From assembly GCA_031413115.1 (NCBI GenBank), contig JANOEH010000261.1, positions 1 through 6,621 of the forward strand: a stretch of 6,621 bases of DNA, written 5' to 3'. The notes under the pieces were generated by a model. It was not told where the DNA came from and made no database searches. It saw nothing but the letters and a program-made list of their open reading frames with translations. Below, piece after piece: positions 1-6,326 of this stretch. The stretch is from JANPEF01 sp031413115 (GTDB lineage: Bacteria; Eisenbacteria; RBG-16-71-46; DASYSL01). How positions within the stretch are numbered: position 1 is the first letter of the stretch; every line of letters begins with the position of its first letter. A program made the translations under genes and the position numbers.

Positions 1-117
1 AGGCCCGCGCTCACAGCGTCGGTGATGGGTCCATCGACGCTGCCCGAGAGCTCCAGCTGGCCGTCGGAGCCGATGTCGGTCCCGACCCTGGCCTGCAGCT
101 TGTCACCGGGCTTGCGG
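1..117 (-). other. Open minus-strand frame at left edge, possible fragment of another gene
   Basis: Read from about 117 down to the left edge in the minus-strand frame whose codons end at 3, 6, 9 and so on, this stretch gives a balanced, protein-like peptide that includes RKPGDKLQARVGTDIGSDG followed by QLELSGSVDGPITDAVSAG. The + strand reading of the same bases is Ser/Pro-rich and unlike LigA. Codons in the minus reading end almost always in G or C. I do not recognise the family. If real, it is the interior of a gene that continues off the left edge and was joined to ligA near 118. Antisense frames in GC-rich DNA are often open and can look protein-like by chance, so confidence is low. Confidence 0.25.
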
Positions 118-366
118 GTGACCGGGACGCTGGCGCGGCGTACGCGGCTGGTCGCCGGGCGCGAGATCGAGGCGCACGGTGGCACCGTGACCGGCAGCGT
201 GAGCAAGAAGACGCACGTCGTCGTGGCCGGCGAGGAGGCGGGATCGAAGCTCGACCAGGCGAAGAAGCATGGTGTGCGGGTGCTGGACGAGGTGGCGTTC
301 GAGTCGGCGCTCGACGACCCGGCGGGGTTCGCGGCGCAGTTCGCCGCGGGGCGGGAGGGCGCGTGA
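1..366 (+). CDS. ligA: NAD-dependent DNA ligase LigA, C-terminal BRCT domain (5' end missing)
   Basis: The last ~82 codons (from about position 118) encode a BRCT domain of the LigA type. The visible landmarks are a TGTL turn, the segment REIEAHGGTVTGSVSKKTHV, then VVAGEEAGSKLDQAKKHGV and VLDEVAFESAL. This spacing matches the C-terminal domain of bacterial NAD-dependent ligases, which seal nicks during replication and repair. The adenylation, OB-fold, zinc-finger and helix-hairpin-helix domains would lie off the left edge. The frame is open to base 1, but residues encoded before ~118 are rich in Ser and Pro and do not resemble the segment that normally precedes the BRCT. The first beta-strand also looks interrupted (SPGLRV where a GKTFVV-like strand is expected). 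A GTG at 22 could start a free-standing 114-residue BRCT protein, but I think that less likely than a broken or joined ligA. The stop at 364-366 overlaps the GTG start of the helicase gene. Confidence 0.7.
   Translation, partial: RPALTASVMGPSTLPESSSWPSEPMSVPTLACSLSPGLRVTGTLARRTRLVAGREIEAHGGTVTGSVSKKTHVVVAGEEAGSKLDQAKKHGVRVLDEVAFESALDDPAGFAAQFAAGREGA
353..358 (+). promoter_or_regulatory. Ribosome binding site for the DinG-type helicase gene (GTG start)
   Basis: The purine run GGGAGG lies 4 bases before the GTG at 363 and inside the last ligA codons. It supports the GTG as the start, although the frame is open all the way to the left edge. The close spacing and the GTGA overlap suggest translational coupling to ligA. 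Confidence 0.5.
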
Positions 367-2534
367 GCGAACGTCCCGACATTCACCCGGTCGATCGCCT
401 GCTCGGGCCGGGTGGCGCGCTCGCGAAGGCCATCCCGGGCTACGAGTCGCGCGAGGCGCAGCTCGCCTTCGCGCACGACGTCGCCACCGTTCTCGAGGAT
501 GGCGGCGCGCTGTTCGCCGAGGCGCCGACCGGGGTCGGCAAGTCGCTGGGGTACCTCGTTCCGGCTCTCCTGTGGAGCCGCCGCGAACGCTCGCCGGTGG
601 TGATCTCGACGCACACGAAGCAGCTGCAGGGCCAGCTGACCGACGAGGACCTGCCGCGCCTGGCCGAGGTGGTGAGCCCCGCACCGCGTGTCGTGCGCCT
701 CAAGGGGAAGCACAACTACCTGTGCCCGCGGCGCTGGAAGCTGCACGTCGCCGAGCACAAGAAGCGCGGCGCCCGCGCGACGCGCGCCGAGACCGAGGCC
801 GCGGCGTGGGTGGAGGCGACGAAGACCGGTGACCTCGACGAGTTCGCGTGGAGTGCGCATCCCGGCGGCGCGGCGCTGAAGCCGCGGATCGGGTTCGATC
901 GGTCGTTCTGCAATGCCACGGCGTGCCGCCCGGGCGGCGACTGCCCGTGGCGAAAGGCGCGGCGCCTCGCCGGCTCGGCCGAGCTCGTCGTGGTCAACCA
1001 CGCCTTGCTGGTCACCGGCATGTCGGGCACGAACGTGCTGCCGGCGTACCGCGCGCTCATCGTCGACGAGGCGCACCATCTCGACGCGGTGTTCACCGCG
1101 CAGCTCACGGTGCAGCAGAGCCTCACGCGCATCGACACGCTCCTCGAGCAGGTGGCCGGATCGCCGACGGGGCAGGGGACGCACGCCTCGGCGCTCGATG
1201 CAATCGTCCTCGGTGCAGCGACATTGCTCAAGGCGCCCGAGCGCGCCGAGCTCGCCGCCGCGACCGAGACGCTGCGTGGCCTCGCGCCTCTCGTGCACGA
1301 GGCAGGCCGTGCGTTCTTCGCCGGCGTCGCGGCGAGCCTCGACGGACGCGGTGATCCGGGCGGTCCGTACGAGCCGCGGGCGCGCTTCCGCCAGCTCGAG
1401 GAGCTGACCGGGGACACCTACGAGCCGCTCGAGCGCCTGTTCGCCGCCGCGCGCGAGGGTGAGGAGTCGCTGCGCCGCGTCGCTTCGGTGCTGGCGCGCG
1501 GTCCGCAGTCGCCGATGCTCGACGACCTGGCCGGCGATCTCGCGGGCGTGTCGGGCGGGTGGCAGGACTGGCACGCGGACCTGCGCTTCCTGACCGATCC
1601 GCGCTCGGGCAAGCACGTCTACTGGCGCAGCGGCGGGCATCCCGAGACGGCGACCGTCGTCGCCGCACCGGTCGAGGTGGCCGAGATCGTGCGCACGAAG
1701 TTGCTGCCGGACCTTACGGCGGTGGTGCTCGCCTCGGCCACGCTGGCGGCGAACGGTTCGTTCCGCTTCGTCCGCGAGCGGCTGGGGCTGGCCGAAGGTG
1801 CCGAGCTCGAAGTGACCGAACGGGTGTATCCTTCGCCCTTCGACTTCCCACGCCAGCTCGGAGCGTTCGTTCTCGATGTGCGCGGGGCACGCACGGCGGT
1901 CCTCGATGAGGCCACGCTGTCGCCGACACGGCCGCGCGAGGACGAGCACGTCGCGACCGTGGTTGCCGAACTGCACCGGCGCCTCAGGCGGAACACGCTG
2001 GTGTTGTTCACGTCGCACCTGAAGCTTCGCCGGGCGGCGAAGCGCCTGAAGACAGCGCTGGGCGATGCCTCGGTCTGGGCCCAGGATGTGGATGGCAGCG
2101 CGGTCGAACTGGCGCGGCGCTTTCGCGATGCGCGCGGCGCGCTGTTGCTCGGCGTGGCCAGCTTCTGGGAGGGTGTCGACTTCCCGGGCGAAGCGCTCGA
2201 GGTGCTCGTCCTGACCGGGCTGCCGTTTCCGGTGCCCGACGAGCCGCTGGTCGAGGCGCGGCGCGAGAAGGTCGAGGAGGCCGGCGAGCGTGGCTTCGCC
2301 CGGGTGGACCTGCCCGAGGCCGTGCTGCGCTTTCGCCAGGGAGTGGGGCGCCTGCTGCGGCGGCGCACCGATCGCGGCGTGATCGTGCTGCTGGACGACC
2401 GGATCGTCACCCGGGGATACGGTTCACACTTCCGCAAGGGACTGCCGGTCGCACTGCGCAGCGCGGCTTCCACCGAGGATCTCGTGACGCAGGCGGCCGC
2501 TTTCTTCGCCGCGCGCGGGGAAGGAGCCGCATGA
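363..2534 (+). CDS. dinG: DinG/YoaA-family ATP-dependent DNA helicase with iron-sulfur cluster
   Basis: This 723-residue protein is a complete superfamily 2 helicase of the DinG/XPD type. These enzymes unwind DNA 5' to 3', including forked, D-loop and R-loop structures met in repair. Motifs in order: Walker A APTGVGKS (54-61); motif Ia STHTKQLQ (82-89); four cysteines able to hold a 4Fe-4S cluster (Cys121, Cys183, Cys188, Cys194); VVNHALL (210-216); Walker B DEAH (235-238); SAT (458-460); FTS (549-551); FWEGVDFPG (601-609); and the arginine-finger motif QGVGRLLRR (659-667). There is no N-terminal exonuclease domain of the kind found in Bacillus DinG. Length suits the single-unit helicases (DinG or YoaA), and I cannot separate these two without a tree. 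The start is GTG 363, overlapping the ligA stop; the stop overlaps the hutH ATG. All key residues are present, so it should be active. Confidence 0.88.
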   Translation: MSERPDIHPVDRLLGPGGALAKAIPGYESREAQLAFAHDVATVLEDGGALFAEAPTGVGKSLGYLVPALLWSRRERSPVVISTHTKQLQGQLTDEDLPRLAEVVSPAPRVVRLKGKHNYLCPRRWKLHVAEHKKRGARATRAETEAAAWVEATKTGDLDEFAWSAHPGGAALKPRIGFDRSFCNATACRPGGDCPWRKARRLAGSAELVVVNHALLVTGMSGTNVLPAYRALIVDEAHHLDAVFTAQLTVQQSLTRIDTLLEQVAGSPTGQGTHASALDAIVLGAATLLKAPERAELAAATETLRGLAPLVHEAGRAFFAGVAASLDGRGDPGGPYEPRARFRQLEELTGDTYEPLERLFAAAREGEESLRRVASVLARGPQSPMLDDLAGDLAGVSGGWQDWHADLRFLTDPRSGKHVYWRSGGHPETATVVAAPVEVAEIVRTKLLPDLTAVVLASATLAANGSFRFVRERLGLAEGAELEVTERVYPSPFDFPRQLGAFVLDVRGARTAVLDEATLSPTRPREDEHVATVVAELHRRLRRNTLVLFTSHLKLRRAAKRLKTALGDASVWAQDVDGSAVELARRFRDARGALLLGVASFWEGVDFPGEALEVLVLTGLPFPVPDEPLVEARREKVEEAGERGFARVDLPEAVLRFRQGVGRLLRRRTDRGVIVLLDDRIVTRGYGSHFRKGLPVALRSAASTEDLVTQAAAFFAARGEGAA

Positions 2535-4072
2535 TCGAAATCGACGGACGGAGCCTCAGGCTCGACGCGCTCGAGGCGTTCGCGCGCGGTCGCGCGCAGG
2601 CGCGGCTCGCCGCGGCCGCCCGCCCGGGCCTGTCCGCTTCGCGCGCGGTGGTCGAACGCGCGGTTGCCGCCGGCGCGCCGGTGTACGGTGTCAACACCGG
2701 CTTCGGCGAACTCAAGACTCGCCGCGTCGCCGATGGCGACCTGGCTCGCCTGCAATTGAACCTTCTGCGCAGCCACGCCGCCGGTACCGGGCCGGCGCTG
2801 CCCGACGATGTCGTCCGGGCCATGGGACTGCTGCGCGCCAACTCGCTCGCGATGGGGGTGAGTGGTGTGCGCGCGGAACTGGTCGAGGGACTGCTCGCGC
2901 TGCTTGCAGCGGGGATCGTTCCGCGCGTGCCTGCCCAGGGCTCGGTCGGCGCGAGCGGAGACCTGGCGCCGCTGGCACACTTTGCGCTCGTGCTGGTGGG
3001 TGAGGGGCGGGCTCGCCTGCAGGGCGAGGAGCTTCCCGGAGCCGAGGCGCTGGCTGCCGCCGGGCTCGCTCCCTTCGTGCTCGGCCCCAAGGAGGGCCTC
3101 GCACTCATCAATGGCACGCAGATGTCGACCGCGGTGCTGGCGCTCACCCTCGTCGATGCCGGACGCGTGTTTCGAGCCGCCCTCGGCGCCTGTGCGCTGT
3201 CCCTGGAGGGTTTCCTCGGCTCGACCCGGGCGTTCGATGCCCGGGTCCTCGCCGTGCGTCCGCACCCGGGCGCGGTCGCCGTGGCCGAGGCGCTGCGCGC
3301 GCTCGTCGCGGCCAGCGGGCTGATGGCCTCGCACGCCGATTGCGAGCGCATCCAGGATCCGTACTCGTTGCGTTGCGCGCCGCAGGTGCTGGGCGCATCG
3401 CTCGACGCGCTCGACTACGCGCGCGGCGTCCTGGAGCGCGAGCTGAATGCAGCGACCGACAACCCGCTCGTCTTTGCCGACGGCGAGGTGATCTCGGCCG
3501 GCAACTTCCACGCGCAACCGGTCGGGATGGTCGCCGATCATGTCGCCGCGGCGCTGGCCGAGGTGGCTTCGATCGCCGAGCGGCGGGTCGACCTGCTGCT
3601 CGACGAGAAGCGCTCGAGCGGACTGCCCGCGTTCCTCACGGCAAGCCCGGGACTCGACTCGGGGCTCATGATCGTCCAATATGCGGCAGCCGCGCTGGTC
3701 TCCGAGAACAAGACGCAGTGCTTTCCGGCGACGGTCGATTCGATCCCGACGTCGGCCGGCATCGAGGATCACGTCTCGATGGCGCCGATCGCGGCACGCA
3801 AGGCGCGGCGCGTCCTGCAGAACACGGCGCGTGTCGTGGCCTGCGAGCTGGTGGCCGCGGCGCAGGCGGTGGAGTTCCGGGTGGCGGCCGCGGGTGGGGC
3901 AGCCCCGGGCATCGGCACCGCCGCACTGCTCGCCGCGGTGCGCGCGCGCGTGCCGCACGTCGACGAGGACCGCCCGCTCGGGGATTCGATCGAAGCGCTG
4001 TCGCAGGACATCCTTGCGGGCGTGTTTGATCCCGTGCTCGCGCCCCACATGCCCGCCGGAGTCCGCGCATGA
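2531..4072 (+). CDS. hutH: Histidine ammonia-lyase (histidase)
   Basis: This 513-residue cytosolic enzyme removes ammonia from L-histidine to give trans-urocanate, the first step of histidine use as a carbon and nitrogen source. It has the usual length. The Ala141-Ser142-Gly143 triad in GSVGASGDLAPLAH would cyclise to the MIO electrophile. Tyr52 in VYGVNTGFG is the catalytic tyrosine. Ser81-His82 at the selectivity position fits histidine rather than phenylalanine or tyrosine lyases. Asn194 in LINGTQ, Arg281 in DPYSLRCAPQ, GNFHAQP (324-330) and Glu412 in the EDHVSM motif complete the active site. The residues before Glu412 read SAGI where many homologues have SANQ. The ATG at 2531 overlaps the helicase stop (ATGA) and has AAGGAG at 2521-2526, 4 bases upstream. 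The gene is followed directly by hutU, which supports the assignment. Confidence 0.95.
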   Translation: MIEIDGRSLRLDALEAFARGRAQARLAAAARPGLSASRAVVERAVAAGAPVYGVNTGFGELKTRRVADGDLARLQLNLLRSHAAGTGPALPDDVVRAMGLLRANSLAMGVSGVRAELVEGLLALLAAGIVPRVPAQGSVGASGDLAPLAHFALVLVGEGRARLQGEELPGAEALAAAGLAPFVLGPKEGLALINGTQMSTAVLALTLVDAGRVFRAALGACALSLEGFLGSTRAFDARVLAVRPHPGAVAVAEALRALVAASGLMASHADCERIQDPYSLRCAPQVLGASLDALDYARGVLERELNAATDNPLVFADGEVISAGNFHAQPVGMVADHVAAALAEVASIAERRVDLLLDEKRSSGLPAFLTASPGLDSGLMIVQYAAAALVSENKTQCFPATVDSIPTSAGIEDHVSMAPIAARKARRVLQNTARVVACELVAAAQAVEFRVAAAGGAAPGIGTAALLAAVRARVPHVDEDRPLGDSIEALSQDILAGVFDPVLAPHMPAGVRA

Positions 4073-5754
4073 GCGCCACCACCCGCGTCGTCCGCGCGCC
4101 GCGCGGCACGACGCTTTCGTGCCGCAGCTGGCAAGCCGAGGCTGCGCTGCGCATGCTGATGAACAACCTCGATCCCGACGTCGCCGAGCGCCCCGAGGAC
4201 CTCGTCGTCTACGGCGGCACGGGCCGCGCCGCGCGCTCGTGGGACGCGTTCGATCGCATCGTCGCGCACCTGCGCGACCTCGGCGACGACGAGACGCTGC
4301 TCGTACAGTCCGGCAAGCCGGTCGGTCGCTTCCGCACGCACGCCGACGCGCCGCGTGTGCTGATCGCCAACAGCAACCTGGTCGGCCGGTGGTCGAACTG
4401 GGAAGAGTTCTGGAAGCTCGAGGGGATGGGTCTGACGATGTACGGGCAAATGACCGCCGGTTCGTGGATCTACATCGGCACCCAGGGAATCGTCCAGGGC
4501 ACGTTCGAGACGTTCGCCGAGTGCGCGACGCAACGCTTCGGTGGCACGCTTGCCGGGCGGCTCGTCGTCACCGCGGGCCTCGGTGGCATGGGCGGCGCGC
4601 AGCCGCTGGCGGTCACCTTGAACGGCGGCGTGTGCCTCGCGGTCGAGGTCGATCCCCTGCGGCTCGATCGGCGTGTGGCGCTCGGTTACTGCGATGAGCG
4701 GAGCGACGACCTCGATGCCGCGCTCGCGCGCTGCCGCGCCGCGCTGGACGCGAAGCGTGCGCTTTCGATCGGCCTCCTGGGCAACGCTGCCGACGTGCTT
4801 CCCGAGCTGGTGCGCCGCGGCATGATCCCGGACGTGGCGACCGACCAGACCTCGGCGCATGATCCGTTGGGTGGATACGTGCTGAACGGGATGACGCTGG
4901 AGGCGGCTTCGGCGTTACGTGAGAGCGATCCGGTTGATTACGTCCGGCGCTCACGTTCCGCGATCGCCGATCATGCCGAGGCCCTCGCCACGATGCAGGA
5001 TCGCGGCGCGGTCGTCTTCGACTACGGGAACAACCTGCGCGGCGAGGCGGTCGAGGGTGGACTGGCGCGCGAACGCGCGTTCTCGTACCCGGGCTTCGTG
5101 CCGGCGTTCATCCGCCCGCTGTTTTGCCGGGGGAAGGGTCCGTTCCGCTGGGCTGCGCTGTCGGGCGACCCCGAGGACATCCGCGTCACCGACCGTGCGC
5201 TGCTCGAGCTGTTCCCCGACGACGCCGTGCTGCAGCGCTGGCTGCCGATGGCCGACGCAAAGGTGCCGTTCCAGGGCCTTCCCGCGCGCATCTGCTGGCT
5301 TGGCTACGGCGAGCGGCATCGCGCGGGCCTGCTGTTCAACGAACTCGTGCGCACGGGACGCGTGTCGGCGCCGCTGGTGATCGGTCGCGATCACCTCGAT
5401 GCCGGCTCGGTCGCCTCGCCGTACCGCGAGACCGAGGCCATGAAGGATGGCTCGGACGCGATCGCCGACTGGCCGCTCCTCAACGCAATGCTCAACGTCG
5501 CCAGCGGCGCGACGTGGGTGTCCCTGCACAACGGCGGGGGAGTCGGCATCGGGCTGTCGCAGCACGCGGGGATGGTGATCGTCGCCGACGGCACGGCGGA
5601 CACAGCGCGACGACTCGAGCGCGTGCTCGTCAACGATCCGGGCACCGGCGTCATGCGCCACGCCGACGCGGGTTACGCCGAGGCGGTCGAGCACGCGCGT
5701 GCGACCGGCATGCGCTTGCCGGGGATCGATCCGTTGCCGGAGGTGAAGTCGTGA
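4069..5754 (+). CDS. hutU: Urocanate hydratase (urocanase)
   Basis: This 561-residue NAD-dependent cytosolic enzyme adds water to urocanate to form 4-imidazolone-5-propionate, the second step of histidine breakdown. NAD is tightly bound and acts as an electrophile. The family's conserved blocks are intact: an N-terminal RAPRGTTLSC with AALRMLMNNLDP, YGGTGRAARSW (48-58), QSGKPVGRFRTH (80-91), MYGQMTAGSWIYIG (124-137), the NAD-binding turn GLGGMGGAQ (170-178) and the late SLHNGGGVGIG stretch. Cys409 in ARICWLGYG matches the conserved active-site cysteine. Length is normal and I see no frameshift. The start is ATG 4069, in an ATGA overlap with hutH, with GGAG at 4058-4061 seven bases upstream. 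The stop overlaps the GTG of the next gene. It presumably shares a transcript with hutH. Confidence 0.96.
   Translation: MSATTRVVRAPRGTTLSCRSWQAEAALRMLMNNLDPDVAERPEDLVVYGGTGRAARSWDAFDRIVAHLRDLGDDETLLVQSGKPVGRFRTHADAPRVLIANSNLVGRWSNWEEFWKLEGMGLTMYGQMTAGSWIYIGTQGIVQGTFETFAECATQRFGGTLAGRLVVTAGLGGMGGAQPLAVTLNGGVCLAVEVDPLRLDRRVALGYCDERSDDLDAALARCRAALDAKRALSIGLLGNAADVLPELVRRGMIPDVATDQTSAHDPLGGYVLNGMTLEAASALRESDPVDYVRRSRSAIADHAEALATMQDRGAVVFDYGNNLRGEAVEGGLARERAFSYPGFVPAFIRPLFCRGKGPFRWAALSGDPEDIRVTDRALLELFPDDAVLQRWLPMADAKVPFQGLPARICWLGYGERHRAGLLFNELVRTGRVSAPLVIGRDHLDAGSVASPYRETEAMKDGSDAIADWPLLNAMLNVASGATWVSLHNGGGVGIGLSQHAGMVIVADGTADTARRLERVLVNDPGTGVMRHADAGYAEAVEHARATGMRLPGIDPLPEVKS
5739..5743 (+). 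promoter_or_regulatory. Ribosome binding site for the hutI-like GTG start
   Basis: GGAGG sits seven bases before the GTG at 5751, within the end of hutU. It is the best Shine-Dalgarno sequence in the window. It fixes the start of the hutI/pgm frame at 5751, even though that frame stays open far upstream inside hutU. Confidence 0.7.
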
Positions 5755-5960
5755 ACCGCACGCCCTGCGACAGCGCGATCATCCATGCCGGCGAGCTGGT
5801 CGTGGGCCTCGCGCCCGGATCGCCGCCGATCGGGCCCGGCGTGACGCTCGAGCGCTACCCCGATGGCGCCGTCGCGTGGCTCGACGGCGAGATCGTGGAT
5901 GCCGGGCCGACGGACGAGGTGCTGTCGGAGTGGGAGCCGGCGGAAGCACGCACCGGCTAC
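5751..5960 (+). pseudogene. hutI: Truncated 5' end of imidazolonepropionase (hutI)
   Basis: About 70 codons match the expected start of the enzyme that hydrolyses imidazolonepropionate to formiminoglutamate, the third hut step. The position directly after hutU, with overlapping codons, is where hutI is often found, and this strengthens an assignment that rests on a short, weakly conserved segment. The stretch ends just where the metal-binding PGFVDxHTH motif would follow. Other amidohydrolases, such as formiminoglutamate deiminase (HutF), have similar N-terminal domains and cannot be excluded. Confidence 0.6.
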
Positions 5961-6326
5961 GACCCTGGCAAGCGCTATGCGGCGTTGGCCGATGAGTTCG
6001 GCAGCCCGGTGGCACGCCGGGTGGAGGCCGCGGCGACTGCGCAGCAGAAGAAGCAGTTGGCGGCGCTCACGTCGCAACAGATAACCTCGACAGAGTTGGC
6101 TGGCGAAAAGGTCGAGAGCGTCCTCAGCCAAGCCCCGGGCAATGGCGAAGCCATCGGTGGCATCAAGGTCAACACCGCCAATGGCTGGTTCGCTGCGCGA
6201 CCGTCCGGCACCGAGAGCATCTACAAGATTTACGCCGAAAGCTTCACCAACGCCGCGCACCTGCAGCGCATCCTCACCGACGCACAGGTGATCGTCGACG
6301 CGGTGCTGTCGAAGGAGTCTCGATGA
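5751..6326 (+). CDS. In-frame chimera: imidazolonepropionase N-terminus joined to phosphoglucomutase C-terminus
   Basis: This 191-codon frame begins at GTG 5751, with a strong ribosome binding site and a GTGA overlap with hutU. It ends with TGA overlapping the next ATG. Residues 1 to about 65 resemble the small N-terminal beta-domain that opens imidazolonepropionases (AIIHAGELVVGL, then DGAVAWLDGEIVDAGPTDEV). Residues from about 67 onward are the C-terminal domain of glucose-type phosphoglucomutase (DPGKRYAALADEFGSP, AAATAQQKKQL, APGNGEAIGGIKV, WFAARPSGTE, YKIYAESF). Neither half is catalytically complete: HutI's metal-binding His residues are absent, and so are Pgm's phosphoserine, metal and sugar loops. 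No working enzyme is expected. GC at third codon positions falls from about 93% (residues 1-61) to about 82% (71-191) by hand count. This is most likely a rearrangement or an assembly join rather than a functional fusion. Confidence 0.8.
   Translation: MNRTPCDSAIIHAGELVVGLAPGSPPIGPGVTLERYPDGAVAWLDGEIVDAGPTDEVLSEWEPAEARTGYDPGKRYAALADEFGSPVARRVEAAATAQQKKQLAALTSQQITSTELAGEKVESVLSQAPGNGEAIGGIKVNTANGWFAARPSGTESIYKIYAESFTNAAHLQRILTDAQVIVDAVLSKESR
5934..5984 (+). other. Probable breakpoint between hutI and pgm sequence
   Basis: The join falls within the codons for EPAEARTGYDPGKRYAA. The middle of this stretch could belong to either parent: imidazolonepropionases often have an A-x-x-x-D-x-x-G-R pattern here, and Pgm has a TGxDPG pattern. 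The exact base therefore cannot be fixed, and a short shared sequence may have guided the join. To the left the match is HutI-like only; to the right it is Pgm only. Confidence 0.65.
5940..6326 (+). pseudogene. pgm: 3' fragment of alpha-D-glucose phosphate-specific phosphoglucomutase
   Basis: About 120 C-terminal residues of a protein normally near 545 residues long are present. The phosphate-binding loop RPSGTE (chimera residues 150-155), preceded by NGWFAA and followed by YKIYAESF, is the hallmark of domain 4 of phosphoglucomutase, which interconverts glucose 1- and 6-phosphate. The upstream DPG..Y..L...FG block is also typical of the glucose-specific Pgm subfamily. Domains 1-3, with the catalytic serine, the metal loop and the sugar-recognition loop, are missing. 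GC is about 58-67% over 6061-6300, lower than in hutU, which points to a different source than the sequence to its left. The intact gene presumably lies elsewhere in the source genome. Confidence 0.85.
6312..6317 (+). promoter_or_regulatory. Ribosome binding site for the P-type ATPase gene
   Basis: AAGGAG lies five bases before ATG 6323, inside the last pgm codons. It supports 6323 as the start over the in-frame ATG at 6338. Confidence 0.65.

Noticed and set aside
3..362. Extension of the helicase frame to the left edge
   Set aside because: The frame happens to be open, but it overlaps the clear BRCT coding sequence in another frame and adds no helicase domain. GTG 363 has a Shine-Dalgarno sequence and starts close to the expected N-terminus.
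1619..4048. Very long minus-strand open frame (809 codons) opposite dinG and hutH
   Set aside because: It is antisense to two intact, motif-complete genes. Its translation is Arg/Ala/Ser-rich with no recognisable domain. Long antisense frames are expected when G and C fill third codon positions.
3769..4860. Minus-strand open frame (363 codons) opposite the hutH end and hutU start
   Set aside because: It is a shadow of two conserved genes, with no start signal and no family resemblance.
5124..5750. Upstream extension of the hutI/pgm frame inside hutU
   Set aside because: The extension is low-complexity Arg/Ala/Gly sequence that overlaps conserved hutU codons. The GTG at 5751 with GGAGG seven bases ahead is the credible start.
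6142..6154. Small perfect inverted repeat (ATGGC-GAA-GCCAT) as a possible terminator
   Set aside because: It is only a 5-base stem inside conserved pgm codons with no T-run after it.
5751..6326. A novel bifunctional histidine/sugar-phosphate enzyme
   Set aside because: Both parental parts lack their catalytic centres, and the join occurs in mid-domain for HutI, so a working fused enzyme is not supported.
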